A stretch of 64,000 nt of DNA from Actinophytocola algeriensis. Its GTDB lineage: Bacteria; Actinomycetota; Actinomycetes; Mycobacteriales; Pseudonocardiaceae. Both the position numbers and the translations under genes were made by a program. Below, piece by piece: positions 50,367-60,094 of the stretch (its first letter is position 1; each line of letters starts with the position of its first letter). The stretch is from positions 62,001 through 126,000 of the forward strand of contig NZ_JACHJQ010000009.1 of assembly GCF_014203735.1 (NCBI RefSeq), read 5' to 3'. The notes beneath the pieces are model-generated. The model worked only from the letters and a program-made list of their open reading frames with translations, was not told the origin of the DNA and searched no databases.

Positions 50367-51992
50367 CTAGACCGCGCGCCAGGCGTTGGTCGTGCAGTGC
50401 ACCTCGCCGCCGCCGAGGTGCGCCCAGCCGAGGTCCTCGACCCAGTGCACGTCCACGCCGCGCAGGGCGCGTTCGGTCACCGTTTTGAAGAGGTCGCGGC
50501 CGTGCACCACCGGTGCGTGCGGGTCGGGTGCCGCGAACGTGCGGGCGTCGACCGACAGGCCGTTCGGGATGCCCGGGGTCGCGGCCACGAACAGGCCGCC
50601 GAGCTGCTCCGGCGCCGTGAACAGCACCGGCACGCGAACCAGTTCGCCCACCCGCAGCCCGGTCTCGGCGAGCAGCACCGACAGCTGGTCGTCGATGTGC
50701 CGCGCGGCCGTCTCGTTGTCGGCCAGCGCCTTCGGATCCGCCAGGACCTCGTCGATCGTGCTGTTCTCCCGGGCGCCGGTGAACCGCGCGGCGCCGTGCC
50801 CGTCCGCCTTGGCCGACCGCAGCGTCGCCAGCGCCAGCCGAGGGTCGGCGACCATGATCGTCCAGCCGCGTGCGTTGCGGGCCCGCACGACGTGCGTCGT
50901 CTCGTCGGCGTGGCCCACCATCAGCCAGGACGTGTCGACCACGACGGGCGGTTGCTGTCCCTGGCTGGTGAGGAGCCCGATGAACGCCGGGTCCGGCGTC
51001 ATGACGCCGCTCGGGTCCGAGCCGTAGACGAGGCGCCCCTTCGGGTAACCCCGGTACGGCGGCAGCGACTCGATGTTGCCGGTCGCGTTGCGAAGGTCTT
51101 CCAGTGCGTCCCGGCCGTCGTCCACCAGCTCCTGCACGACCGCGACATCCGGTCCACGCAGGTCGCGGAACACGGCCCTGGCCGCGGGACGCGGCGTGCG
51201 GACCCCGGCGACGTCCCAGATGTTCGCCGAGCGGATCGCGAACCGCATGGTCTGGCCGTCCGCCTTGGCGTAGGCGGGTTCGAACAGGTCCTGCCACCAG
51301 ACGTCCTGCCACCACGTGCCGGTGCCGGTGACGTACCGCAACGGCGCGCCCGCGGCGTCGAGGCCGCCGCTGAACGACGTCCAGTCGTGCGGTTCCCAGC
51401 CACCCGGCCATTCCCAGCCCGCCGGCCGCCCAGGGCCGTCGCCGGGCCGGGCGGCGAACACCGTGGTCGCGCGCTGGAGGTCGTGCTGCAGCAACAGGGG
51501 TGCGACGGTGAGCCGGTGGCTGACCGACCGGCCGCCTGCCGTGAGCGTCACGGTCACCCGCCCGTCCCAGTCCGGGCGGCGCACGTCGGTCGCCTCGACA
51601 CCCAGGTCGACACCGCGCCGCAGCTCGGCCTGCGACAGCTCCGCCGCGGGCTCCCACACACCGCCGCGCCGGACGAACACGTGCGCCCGGCCCTCGACCG
51701 TGACCCGGCCGGACGTGGCCGCGTGCGCTCGCAGCCGCGCGAGGTCCTCCTCGTCGGCGCGCCCGTTCACCACCTCGTCCGCCGCGTCGTGGCACGCGGC
51801 CAGCTCGGCGTCGGCCGCCGCGCCCAGCGCGTCCATCTGTTCGTCCGTGACGTGGCAGCGCCTGCTGTCGTCGTCCAGGTTCGGCAGGACGACGCTCGCG
51901 CCACTCAACGCGGCCGCTGTGGCACTCGCGGCGGGCACGTGGACCAGCCCGCTCGCGAGCGCCAGCAACGCCGCGACCCCCTTGTACCGCAA
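50367..51992 (-). CDS. Secreted protein-arginine deiminase (PAD)-like enzyme
   Basis: 541 residues. A signal peptide (1-26, ending PAASATA) and an N-terminal beta-rich region (about 90-200) precede a PAD catalytic domain. Motifs match vertebrate PADs in order: WWQDLFEPAY (PAD QDEMEIGY), GPDVAV, GNIESLPPYRGYPKGRLVYG (PAD GNLEVSPP..YPLGR), VDTSWLMVGHADE with His361/Asp363 (PAD DWLSVGHVDE) and GEVHCTTN with Cys533 (PAD EVHCGTN). So Asp, His, Asp and Cys of the deimination site are all kept. It should convert arginine to citrulline, outside the cell. No neighbour explains its target. Confidence 0.85.
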   Translation of the reverse strand: MRYKGVAALLALASGLVHVPAASATAAALSGASVVLPNLDDDSRRCHVTDEQMDALGAAADAELAACHDAADEVVNGRADEEDLARLRAHAATSGRVTVEGRAHVFVRRGGVWEPAAELSQAELRRGVDLGVEATDVRRPDWDGRVTVTLTAGGRSVSHRLTVAPLLLQHDLQRATTVFAARPGDGPGRPAGWEWPGGWEPHDWTSFSGGLDAAGAPLRYVTGTGTWWQDVWWQDLFEPAYAKADGQTMRFAIRSANIWDVAGVRTPRPAARAVFRDLRGPDVAVVQELVDDGRDALEDLRNATGNIESLPPYRGYPKGRLVYGSDPSGVMTPDPAFIGLLTSQGQQPPVVVDTSWLMVGHADETTHVVRARNARGWTIMVADPRLALATLRSAKADGHGAARFTGARENSTIDEVLADPKALADNETAARHIDDQLSVLLAETGLRVGELVRVPVLFTAPEQLGGLFVAATPGIPNGLSVDARTFAAPDPHAPVVHGRDLFKTVTERALRGVDVHWVEDLGWAHLGGGEVHCTTNAWRAV

Positions 51993-52076
51993 CGGTTCCT
52001 CCCCGGGTCGGCGTAGTACCGAACCTAGGGAGGCCGCGCGGATCCGTCGTCCCCCTTTGTGTGGAGGCGGGGTCAG

Positions 52077-52430
52077 CCCTTCTGGTCATCGGGCGGCCGG
52101 TTCGCGACGATGTCCCCGTCGTTCCACAGGCCGGGGCCCTCGGCCCGGTCGGGTCCGCGCCGAACTCGCCGGTGATACCGACGTCGGCGATGATGTCGCC
52201 GTCGTGGGTGGAGCGCAGGCCCTCCTGGACCGGTTGAGGTCCGCCGCGGCATCGTTCGGTGCGGGGAGCAAGGGCGGGCTCCAGCGAGTTCGGCGTGTCG
52301 TAGCCGAGCCACCCGATGACCGCCGTGTTGCCGGGCCCGGCCGAGTTCCGGGTTCCCGCTGGCGACCACCGCGCCGCGTCCTCGAACCGCTTTCCCGCGG
52401 GGGCGATCGGGCGGGCGCTGACCGGTACCT
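52077..52430 (-). pseudogene. Remnant of a DUF1023-type alpha/beta hydrolase
   Basis: On the minus strand one frame reads GNTAVIGWLGYDTPNSLEPAL, typical of the DUF1023 hydrolases linked to WXG100 genes. Another frame gives DAAADLNR, then QEGLRSTHDGD and finally GPGLWNDGDIVANRPPDDQKG before a TGA at 52077. At least two frameshifts and the loss of the GHSYG nucleophile region are needed to join them, so the gene is dead. Family assignment rests on short stretches. Confidence 0.45.
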
Positions 52431-52431
52431 G

Positions 52432-54312
52432 TCAGTCGACGCCGCGCAGGATCGGGCGCAGCGCGTCCAGCACGCCCGGGTCCTCGATGGTCGACGGGAC
52501 CGGTTCGTCGCGGCCGTTGGCGATGCCGCGCATGGTCTTGCGCAGGATCTTGCCCGAGCGGGTCTTCGGGAGCCCCTCGACGACCGACACGTCGCGGAAC
52601 GCCGCCACCGGGCCGATCTCCCTGCGCACCGCGGCGACCAGCTCCGCGCGCAGCGTCTCCTCGTCGATGTCCGCGCCCGCCTTCAGCACCACGAACCCGC
52701 GCGGCAGCTGCCCCTTCAGCGAGTCCGCGACGCCGATCACCGCGCACTCCGCCACCGCCGGGTGGGACGCCAGCACCGCCTCCATCGACCCGGTCGACAG
52801 GCGGTGGCCGGCCACGTTGATCACGTCGTCGGTGCGGCCCATGACGAACACGTACCCGTCCTCGTCGACGAAGCCGCCGTCGCCGGTGAGGTAGTAGCCG
52901 TCGAACCGCGACAGGTACGACTCGACGTAGCGGTCGTCGTCGCCCCACAGGGTCGGCAGCGTGCCGGGCGGCAGCGGCAACCTGATGGCGATCGCGCCCT
53001 CCTGGCCGCGCGGCATCTCAGCACCGGAACCATCGAGGATGCGCACGTCGTAGCCAGGGACCGGGACCGAAGGGGAGCCCGGCTTGATCGGCATCGGCTC
53101 CAGGCCGCGCAGGTTGCCGACGATCGGCCAGCCCGTCTCCGTCTGCCACCAGTGGTCGACCACCGGCACGCCCAGCTTCTCGCTGGCCCAGTGGTAGGTC
53201 TCCGGGTCGAGCCGCTCACCGGCCAGGAACAGGGTCCTGAAGGCGGACAGGTCGTACTTCTCCAGCTCGGCGGCGGACGGGTCGACGCGCTTGATCGCGC
53301 GGAACGCCGTCGGCGCGGTGAACAGGGCCTTCGCCCTGTGCTCTGCGATGACCCGCCAGAACGCGCCCGCGTCCGGGGTGCCGACCGGCTTGCCCTCGTA
53401 CAGCACGGTGGTCGCGCCGATGAGCAGCGGCGCGTACACGATGTAGGAGTGGCCGACCACCCAGCCGACGTCCGAAGCGGTCCACCACACCTCGCCCGGG
53501 TGGAGGTCGTAGATGTTCGGCAGTGACCACGCCAGCGCCACCGCGTGCCCGCCGTTGTCGCGGACCACGCCCTTCGGCTTACCGGTCGTGCCGGACGTGT
53601 ACAGGATGTAGAGCGGGTCGGTCGCCGCCACCGGCACGCACTCGGCAGGCGACGCCTTCGCGACCGCCTCGTCCCAGTCCACGTCCCGGTCGCCGAGCGT
53701 GGCCCTGGCCTGTTCCCGCTGCAGGACGACCACCGCGTCCGGCTGGTGCGCGGTCGTCGTCAGGGCCTCGTCGATGATGGGCTTGTACTCGACGACCCTG
53801 GTCGGCTCGATGCCGCAGGACGCCGCCACGATCACCTTCGGCGTCGCGTCCTCGACGCGGGTCGCGAGCTCCTTGGGCGCGAACCCGCCGAACACCACCG
53901 AATGCACCGCGCCGAGCCGGGCACAGGCGAGCATCGCGACGACCGCCCGTGGGACCATCGGCATGTAGATGATCACGCGGTCGCCCTTGCCGACTCCGAG
54001 GTCGCGGAGGGCGCCGGCGAAGACGGCGACCTCGTCGCGCAGCTCACGGTAGGTGAACGACGCTTTGCTGCCTGTCACGGGGGAGTCGTAGATGAGGGCG
54101 GTCTGGTCGGCGCGGCCACCGTCGACGTGCCGGTCGAGCGCGTTGTGGCAGGTGTTCAGCACGCCGCCGGGGAACCAGCGGTACAGCGGTGCCGTCTTGT
54201 CGTCGAGGGCTCGTTCCGGCGGGGTTTCCCAGTCGATCGACTCGGCGGCCGCCAGCCAGAAGGCTTCCGGGTCCGCGAGGCTCCGTTGGTACGCGTCCTG
54301 GTAGCTACCCAT
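52432..54312 (-). CDS. prpE: Propionyl-CoA synthetase (acyl-AMP ligase)
   Basis: 626 residues. ANL-superfamily enzyme with YTSGTTGKPKGVVRDNGGHA, which marks PrpE/ACSS3 rather than Acs, WWTASDVGWVVGHSY, WWQTETGWP and the C-terminal catalytic TRSGKILRK (Lys588), the usual lysine-acetylation site. Activates propionate (or acetate) with ATP and CoA. Its start faces the kinase gene with a 212-bp shared upstream region. Confidence 0.9.
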   Translation of the reverse strand: MGSYQDAYQRSLADPEAFWLAAAESIDWETPPERALDDKTAPLYRWFPGGVLNTCHNALDRHVDGGRADQTALIYDSPVTGSKASFTYRELRDEVAVFAGALRDLGVGKGDRVIIYMPMVPRAVVAMLACARLGAVHSVVFGGFAPKELATRVEDATPKVIVAASCGIEPTRVVEYKPIIDEALTTTAHQPDAVVVLQREQARATLGDRDVDWDEAVAKASPAECVPVAATDPLYILYTSGTTGKPKGVVRDNGGHAVALAWSLPNIYDLHPGEVWWTASDVGWVVGHSYIVYAPLLIGATTVLYEGKPVGTPDAGAFWRVIAEHRAKALFTAPTAFRAIKRVDPSAAELEKYDLSAFRTLFLAGERLDPETYHWASEKLGVPVVDHWWQTETGWPIVGNLRGLEPMPIKPGSPSVPVPGYDVRILDGSGAEMPRGQEGAIAIRLPLPPGTLPTLWGDDDRYVESYLSRFDGYYLTGDGGFVDEDGYVFVMGRTDDVINVAGHRLSTGSMEAVLASHPAVAECAVIGVADSLKGQLPRGFVVLKAGADIDEETLRAELVAAVRREIGPVAAFRDVSVVEGLPKTRSGKILRKTMRGIANGRDEPVPSTIEDPGVLDALRPILRGVD

Positions 54313-54524
54313 GGAATGTGAACTTAGCGCTCTGCGGCAACCTGGTCACTGTCGTCAGCGTCGCTTACCAAGGAGGCCGAAAGTGGGCGAACCTGGCCAG
54401 CCTGCGGCCGAACAACGTTTCGCTTTCGGCCGGATTGGTATCTACGGGCGCAGTACAGGTCGACATAGGGTGGATCCACGAACGTGTTCTTCTGGTCTCA
54501 TGGACGAAGGGGAGGGGAGGGACT

Positions 54525-56399
54525 GTGAATCTGCTCGTCGAGATGGGTAGTTCGCTGATCTCTCTCGCCCACGACCTCTTCCAGCCCAATTTCTGCCCGG
54601 GTGAATGGGTGTGGGCGACGGTCATGGCGGGTTTCCTGGTCGGGCTGCTGCCCGCGCTGGGCGCCGTGCTGATCGCGCTCGTCCGCAAGGGCACGGGCAA
54701 CACCTACAACCCCGTGACACTGACGGTGTTCGGCCTGATCGGCGGCGTGTTCGCGTTCCTGCTGCCGTGGCTGTACACGATGGGGACGTCCGAGACGTTC
54801 CTGACCGTGTACGGCAACGGGCAGGTCGACGTCAGGCGCAACGCGGGCACCGGGCTCACGATCCCCGAGGCCGACTCGATGGGGCGCGGCGTCTGCGGGT
54901 GGGTGGACCGGCAGGACTACTTCCTCGGCGGCAGGCCGACGGTGTACGAGGTGCTGTTCCACCCGTTCGAGAGCGGCCCGATGGTGCTGCTGCGGTACGC
55001 GATGCTGCTCGTGGTGCCGGGCATCGCGCTGCTGTTCGTGTGGCTGCAGGCGCGCCTGGCGTTCCGGCGCGGCTCGAAGTGGCCCGGCCGGTTCTTCTGG
55101 GTGCCGTTCCTGGCCGCGCTGCTGCTGAGCGCCGCGGTGAAGGTCAACGTCGCCACGTACATGTGGATCGGGTTGCTGCTGGCCAGCGTCCTCGGGTTGC
55201 TGCCGCTGCTGGTGGTGGGCCCGCCGAGCTGGTCGGTGATCGAGCGGCGGCAGAAGGCCGCCGGCGCGGCCGAGCAGCGGCGAGCGGACCAGCAGCGCGC
55301 CGCGCAGCAGCCGCCACCGCCGCAGCAGCAACAGGTGCGGCAGCAGCAGAAGCCGCCGCCGTACGTGCCGCCGTCGCCACCCCCGCCGTACGTGCCGCCC
55401 TCGCACGCGCAGCCCGCGCGGACGCCACCGCCGACGAAGGTGGCGCCGCAGCTGCCGGAACCGGAGCCGGACCGGCAGGCGCTCGCCGCGCTGGCCGCCG
55501 ACCCCGGCCCGCTGCCGTTCGCCTCGGAGAAGCCGACGACGGTGCTCAAGCCGTCCAACGGCCGGTTCCAGCGGCTGCGCCAGCTCGGCACCGGCGGGTT
55601 CGGGACGGTCTGGCTGGCGAAGGACACGCAGCTCAACCGCACCGTCGCCATCAAGATGGCGCACGCACCGGACGCCGAGACCGAGGAACGCATGCTGCGG
55701 GAGGCGCGGGCGCTGGCCGCCGTGCACCACCCGAACTGCGTGCGCGTGTACGACATCGTGTCCGAGGCCGACGGGCTCGGGCTGATCATGGAGTACATCG
55801 AGGGCGACCAGCTCGCGGAGGTCGTGCACGGTCAGGGCACCCTGTCCGACCTGCAGGCCGCCCGGCTGTGGCTGACGATGGCAGGCGCGCTGACGGCGGC
55901 GCACGCGAAGGGCGTGCTGCACCGGGACGTGAAGCCGGCGAACGTGATCGTCGACCCGGACGGCAACCCGCACCTGATCGACTTCGGCATCGCGAGGTCC
56001 AAGGGCGACCAGACGCTGACCGCCGCCGGGATGATGGTCGGCACGCCGGACTTCCTGGCGCCGGAGACGGCCACTGGCGCGACGGCCACCCCGGCGTCGG
56101 ACGCGTGGCAGCTCGCGGCGACGGTGAGCTTCGCGCTGGCGGGCAACCCGCCGCGGGGCGTGCGCGAGAACGCGATGGCAGCGCTCATGGCGGCGGCGAA
56201 GGCCGAGCCGCTGTCACACCTGCCGCAGCGGAGCACGCACCTGCGGCTGCTGGCCGCGTCCCTGGACAAGGACCCGGCGCGCCGGCCCACACTGGCCGCC
56301 GTGCAGCGGGAGATGACCGCGTGGATCGCCCGCGCGGGCCAGGAGACGGCGGGCCCGGTGACGCAGGTGGTGCCCCGCGCCCACATCAACCCGAGCTGA
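54525..56399 (+). CDS. Membrane Ser/Thr protein kinase with N-terminal TM domain
   Basis: 624 residues from GTG 54525 (GGAGGGGAGGG upstream). About four TM helices (30-55, 65-85, 165-190, 200-240) come first with an extracytoplasmic loop of 80 residues. A Pro/Gln-rich linker (about 245-330) leads to a Hanks-type kinase: GTGGFGTV, Lys377, HRDVKPAN with Asp468 and DFG Asp486. The usual actinobacterial order (kinase, TM, sensor) is reversed and no PASTA domain is present. The loop includes two Cys (GVCGWVDRQDYF). Activation loop and substrate unknown. Confidence 0.85.
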   Translation: MNLLVEMGSSLISLAHDLFQPNFCPGEWVWATVMAGFLVGLLPALGAVLIALVRKGTGNTYNPVTLTVFGLIGGVFAFLLPWLYTMGTSETFLTVYGNGQVDVRRNAGTGLTIPEADSMGRGVCGWVDRQDYFLGGRPTVYEVLFHPFESGPMVLLRYAMLLVVPGIALLFVWLQARLAFRRGSKWPGRFFWVPFLAALLLSAAVKVNVATYMWIGLLLASVLGLLPLLVVGPPSWSVIERRQKAAGAAEQRRADQQRAAQQPPPPQQQQVRQQQKPPPYVPPSPPPPYVPPSHAQPARTPPPTKVAPQLPEPEPDRQALAALAADPGPLPFASEKPTTVLKPSNGRFQRLRQLGTGGFGTVWLAKDTQLNRTVAIKMAHAPDAETEERMLREARALAAVHHPNCVRVYDIVSEADGLGLIMEYIEGDQLAEVVHGQGTLSDLQAARLWLTMAGALTAAHAKGVLHRDVKPANVIVDPDGNPHLIDFGIARSKGDQTLTAAGMMVGTPDFLAPETATGATATPASDAWQLAATVSFALAGNPPRGVRENAMAALMAAAKAEPLSHLPQRSTHLRLLAASLDKDPARRPTLAAVQREMTAWIARAGQETAGPVTQVVPRAHINPS

Positions 56400-56425
56400 C
56401 CGGCACCCACGCGAGCGGACCGGCA

Positions 56426-56462
56426 CCCCGCGCGAGTCTCCCGTTCATGGGCTCGCGCGGGG
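56426..56462. terminator. Bidirectional hairpin between the kinase and pmt genes
   Basis: CCCCGCGCGAG pairs with CTCGCGCGGGG over a 15-nt loop, ending at the pmt stop codon. Shared terminator of the convergent pair. Confidence 0.7.
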
Positions 56463-58034
56463 TCAGCGCCAGCTGGGGAGCCACAGCTCGGACTGCCAGC
56501 GGCCTTCCGTGATCGAGTCGCCGTTCAGGATGGGCCACAGCCACACGAAGTTGGCCACCACCAAGCCCACGTACAGGGCGACCACGAGCATGCCGGTGCC
56601 GCGCCGTTCGTAGCCGTCTCTGACCGTGCCCATGATCTGGCCCAGCACCAGCACGATCCCCAGCACCAGGAAGGCGGCCATCGGGGTCGCGTAGAAGAAG
56701 TACATCTGGCGGTCGAGGTTGGTGAACCACGGCAGCAGGCAGGTCAGGTACGCGACCACGACCCCCGCGAAGCGCCAGTCCAGGCGGCCGATCATCCGCC
56801 ACAGACCCCAGCCCAGCACCGGTAGCGACACCCACCACATCGCGGGGGTGCCGATCAGCATGGTGGCGCTGACGCACCGCTCCTCACCACAGGAGACGGT
56901 GCCGCTGTCGTAGTAGTACAGCATCGGGCGCAGGCCCATCGGCCAAGTCCACGGCTTCGACTCCCACGGGTGCTGGCCCGTCGCCGGTGTCTTCAGGTTC
57001 TCGTGGAAGTCCAGGACGTTGCCCGAGTACTGCCACAGCGACCGCAGGGCCGTGGGCAGGAAGTCGTACCAGCCGTGGTGGTTCGCCTGGTCCGCGAGAT
57101 GGCGGTCGACGCCCGTCTCGGACATGAACCAGCCCCACCACGTCGCCAGGTACACCAGCAGCGCCACCCCGACGATCGCCCACAGGCCCGGCAGCACGTC
57201 CCGCATGATCGAGCCGGCCCACGGCCGCGCCACCCCCGCCGAGCGGCGGGCCGTCGCGTCCCAGAAGACCATCAGCAGGCCGAACGCCATGATGAAGAAG
57301 ACGCCGGACCACTTCGACCCGCACGCCAGCCCCAGCGACACCCCGGCCAGGAAGCGCCACCAGCGGAAGCCCAGCCACGGCCCGTAGGCCGTCTCGGTCG
57401 CCCAGCCCTCGCGGACCGCCACGGCGAGCCGTTGCCGCACCTGGTCGCGGTCGAGCAGGAGGCAGCCGAACGCGAGCAGGACGAAGAACGCCAGGTAGAT
57501 GTCGAGCATGCCCATGCGGCTCTGCACGTGGGACACACCGTCGCAGATCAGGAGCACACCCGCGATGCCGCCGAGCAGCGTCGAGCGGGTCAGCCGCCGC
57601 GCGATGCGGATGGTCAGCAGGATCATCAGGGCGCCCGCGAGCGCGGCGGTGAACCGCCAGCCCCAGCCGTTGTAGCCGAACAGGAACTCGCCGACCGCGA
57701 GCAGCTGCTTGCCGAACGGCGGGTGGACGGTCAGCTCGTAGGCCGGGTTGTCCTCGTACCCGCCGTTGCGCAGCATCTCCCACGCCTGCGGCACGTAGTG
57801 CTTCTCGTCGAAGACCGGCGTGCCCTTGTCGGTGGGGAAGCCCAGGTTCTGGAACCGCACGAACCCGCCGAAGATCGCCAGGAAGCCCGCGACCAGCCAG
57901 CCACGCAGGCGGTCGGTCGGCATGGGCTTGCCGATCAGGTGGATCTCGGCGATGTCACCTTCGGACAGGGGTCTCCCGCCCGCACCACCCATGTTGGGTG
58001 ACACCGCTGCCTGGCGGGTGACGGTAAGACTCAC
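56463..58034 (-). CDS. pmt: Protein O-mannosyltransferase (GT39)
   Basis: 523 residues from GTG 58034. About ten TM helices. The first large loop has the catalytic-type FDEKHYVPQ (Asp-Glu) and VHPPFGKQLL. A later loop holds SKPWTWPMGLRPMLYYYD and a Cys pair (SCGEERC). Uses polyprenyl-phosphate mannose to mannosylate secreted proteins during Sec export; homologue of Rv1002c. Divergent from rsmI, as in mycobacteria. Confidence 0.95.
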   Translation of the reverse strand: MSLTVTRQAAVSPNMGGAGGRPLSEGDIAEIHLIGKPMPTDRLRGWLVAGFLAIFGGFVRFQNLGFPTDKGTPVFDEKHYVPQAWEMLRNGGYEDNPAYELTVHPPFGKQLLAVGEFLFGYNGWGWRFTAALAGALMILLTIRIARRLTRSTLLGGIAGVLLICDGVSHVQSRMGMLDIYLAFFVLLAFGCLLLDRDQVRQRLAVAVREGWATETAYGPWLGFRWWRFLAGVSLGLACGSKWSGVFFIMAFGLLMVFWDATARRSAGVARPWAGSIMRDVLPGLWAIVGVALLVYLATWWGWFMSETGVDRHLADQANHHGWYDFLPTALRSLWQYSGNVLDFHENLKTPATGQHPWESKPWTWPMGLRPMLYYYDSGTVSCGEERCVSATMLIGTPAMWWVSLPVLGWGLWRMIGRLDWRFAGVVVAYLTCLLPWFTNLDRQMYFFYATPMAAFLVLGIVLVLGQIMGTVRDGYERRGTGMLVVALYVGLVVANFVWLWPILNGDSITEGRWQSELWLPSWR

Positions 58035-58108
58035 GGGCAGAGATCGTAGGCGGCCGGATGTGGCATCCGCGTCGGGATGGCCGAGTCCGGGCGTGTTGAC
58101 TGTCGGTG

Positions 58109-58942
58109 ATGGCTGAGAACAACGGCAGACTGGTGCTCGCGGCGACCCCGCTGGGGGACTCCCGGGACGCGTCCCCGCGTCTCGTCGAGGCCCTGACGAG
58201 CGCGGACGTCATCGCCGCCGAGGACACCCGCAGGACCCGCGCGCTCGCGTCCGCGCTCGGCGCCACGCCCGGCGGCAGGGTGGTGAGCTTCTACGACGCG
58301 GTCGAGACGAGCCGGATCGGCGGGCTGGTCGCGGCCGTCGAGCAGGGGCAGACCGTCCTGCTCGTCACCGACGCGGGCATGCCCAGCGTGTCCGACCCGG
58401 GATTCCGCCTGGTCGCGGCCTGCGTGGAGAAGGACCTGACCGTTACGTGCCTGCCGGGACCGTCGGCGGTGACGACCGCGCTCGCGTTGTCGGGGCTGCC
58501 GTGCGAGCGGTTCTGCTTCGAGGGCTTCGCGCCCCGCAAGGACGGGGAGCGGCGCCGGTTCTTCGCGGCGCTCGCGGAGGAGCCGCGGACCGCTGTGTTC
58601 TTCGAGTCGCCGCACCGCATCGCCGCGACCCTGGAGGTCGCCGCCGAGGTGCTGGGCGCGGACCGGCGCGCGGCGGTGTGCCGGGAGCTGACGAAGACGT
58701 ACGAGGAGGTCCGCCGCGGCGGCCTCGGTGAGCTGGCCGCATGGGCCGCCGACGGCGTGCGCGGCGAGATCACGGTCGTGGTCGAGGGCGCCGCGCCCCG
58801 GCGGCGGGAGGTCGGCGACCTGGTCGAGGAGGTCCGCGCGCTCGCCGACGGGGGTATGCGGCTCAAGGACGCCGCCGCGCACGTGGCCACCACGCACGGT
58901 GTGAGCAAGAAGGCGCTGTACGACGCGGCGATTTCCGTTTGA
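58109..58942 (+). CDS. rsmI: 16S rRNA (cytidine-1402-2'-O)-methyltransferase RsmI
   Basis: 277 residues from ATG 58109 (GTG 58106 also possible). Tetrapyrrole-methylase fold: LVLAATPLGDSRDASPR, AAEDTRRTRAL, VTDAGMPSVSDPG, LPGPSAVTTALALSGLP and FFESPHRI, all diagnostic. Modifies C1402 in the decoding centre. Only 74 bp separate it from the divergent pmt start. Confidence 0.95.
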   Translation: MAENNGRLVLAATPLGDSRDASPRLVEALTSADVIAAEDTRRTRALASALGATPGGRVVSFYDAVETSRIGGLVAAVEQGQTVLLVTDAGMPSVSDPGFRLVAACVEKDLTVTCLPGPSAVTTALALSGLPCERFCFEGFAPRKDGERRRFFAALAEEPRTAVFFESPHRIAATLEVAAEVLGADRRAAVCRELTKTYEEVRRGGLGELAAWAADGVRGEITVVVEGAAPRRREVGDLVEEVRALADGGMRLKDAAAHVATTHGVSKKALYDAAISV

Positions 58943-59000
58943 CCTGGAGTGTGCTCCAGGGTGTTGGGTGGATGCCGAGACCAACACCGAGGAGTGATTC

Positions 59001-59981
59001 GTGGACAAGCGCATGCTCGGCGACCTGGAGGTTTCGGCGCTCGGGCTCGGCTGCATGGGGATGTCACAGGTCTACGGGCCCGCCGACGACACCGAGTCGA
59101 TCGGGGTGATCCACCGCGCGATCGAGCTGGGCGTGACCTTCCTGGACACGGCCGACGTCTACGGCCAGGGCCACAACGAGGAGCTGGTGGGCCGCGCCAT
59201 CGCGGACCGCCGCGACCGGGTGGTCCTCGCCACGAAGTTCGGCATCCGCCGCGTCGTGGGCGGCGGGGTGGTGGAGGTCGACGGCAGCCCCGCGTATGTC
59301 CGCGACGCCATCGACCGGTCGCTGAAGCGGCTCGGTGTCGACGTGATCGACCTCTACTACCTGCACCGCCGCGACCCGGACGTGCCGATCGAGGACACGG
59401 TCGGCGCGATGGCGGAGCTGGTGACCGCGGGCAAGGTGCGGCACCTCGGCCTGTCCGAGGTGAGTGCCGAGACCCTGCGCGCGGCGCACGCGGTGCACCC
59501 GATCAGCGCGCTGCAGTCGGAGTACTCGCTGTTCAACCGCGACCTGGCGAACACGGTCCTGCCGACCGCGCTCGAACTGGGTGTGGGCGTGGTCCCGTAC
59601 TCGCCGGTGGGCCGCGGCATGCTGACCGGCGACCTCGACACGATGCGCAACCTCCCGGACGACGACTTCCGCCGCGGCCTGCCCCAGTTCCAGGGTGAGA
59701 ACCTGGGCCGCAACATCGCGCTGGCGGAACGCGTCCACGGCCTGGCGACGACTCTCGGTGTGACGCCGGTGCAAGTGGCGCTCGCGTGGCTGCTCGCGCA
59801 GAACGAGCACATCGCCCCGATCCCCGGCACCAAGCGCGTGAAGTACCTGGAGGAGAACGCGGGCGCGGCGGCCGTGCGGCTCACCGAGGACCAGCTGGCG
59901 GAGATCACGTCGGCGGTCCCGGCGGAGGCGGTGTCCGGCGCCCGCTACACCCCGGAGGGCCTGCAGGCCGTCAACCGCTGA
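59001..59981 (+). CDS. Aldo/keto reductase
   Basis: 326 residues from GTG 59001 with GAGGAGTGA upstream. TIM barrel with [12 protein letters not shown], the tetrad Asp/Tyr in LDTADVYG, Lys in LATKFG and His in YYLHRRD, and the NADPH site [13 protein letters not shown]. Belongs to the YakC/pyridoxal-reductase-like group. Monocistronic, closed by two hairpins. Not part of the mycobacterial core order. Confidence 0.9.
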   Translation: MDKRMLGDLEVSALGLGCMGMSQVYGPADDTESIGVIHRAIELGVTFLDTADVYGQGHNEELVGRAIADRRDRVVLATKFGIRRVVGGGVVEVDGSPAYVRDAIDRSLKRLGVDVIDLYYLHRRDPDVPIEDTVGAMAELVTAGKVRHLGLSEVSAETLRAAHAVHPISALQSEYSLFNRDLANTVLPTALELGVGVVPYSPVGRGMLTGDLDTMRNLPDDDFRRGLPQFQGENLGRNIALAERVHGLATTLGVTPVQVALAWLLAQNEHIAPIPGTKRVKYLEENAGAAAVRLTEDQLAEITSAVPAEAVSGARYTPEGLQAVNR

Positions 59982-59996
59982 CCAGTCCGCCTCCCC

Positions 59997-60085
59997 GGAA
60001 CCAAAGTGTTGGTTCCGACCCAGCGGCACCGGTGGACCGCAGGCGGTTGAGGGGGCACCTCGATGGCAACATCACGAGGTGCCCC
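59997..60085. terminator. Two stem-loops between convergent genes
   Basis: First hairpin: GGAACCA with TGGTTCC (59997-60016). Second: GGGGCACCTCG with CGAGGTGCCCC (60052-60085), 12-nt loop. Together they separate the aldo/keto reductase from the exporter permease. Confidence 0.7.
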
Positions 60086-60094
60086 TCGTGGCGT

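Noticed and set aside
52431-52948. The upstream part of a minus-strand ORF running into the 52.1-kb remnant
   Set aside because: It is the out-of-frame shadow of prpE; only the part below 52430 has independent protein-like signals.
59001-60085. Toxin-antitoxin or phage genes in the 59-60 kb gap
   Set aside because: The region is fully explained by an aldo/keto reductase and two terminator hairpins.
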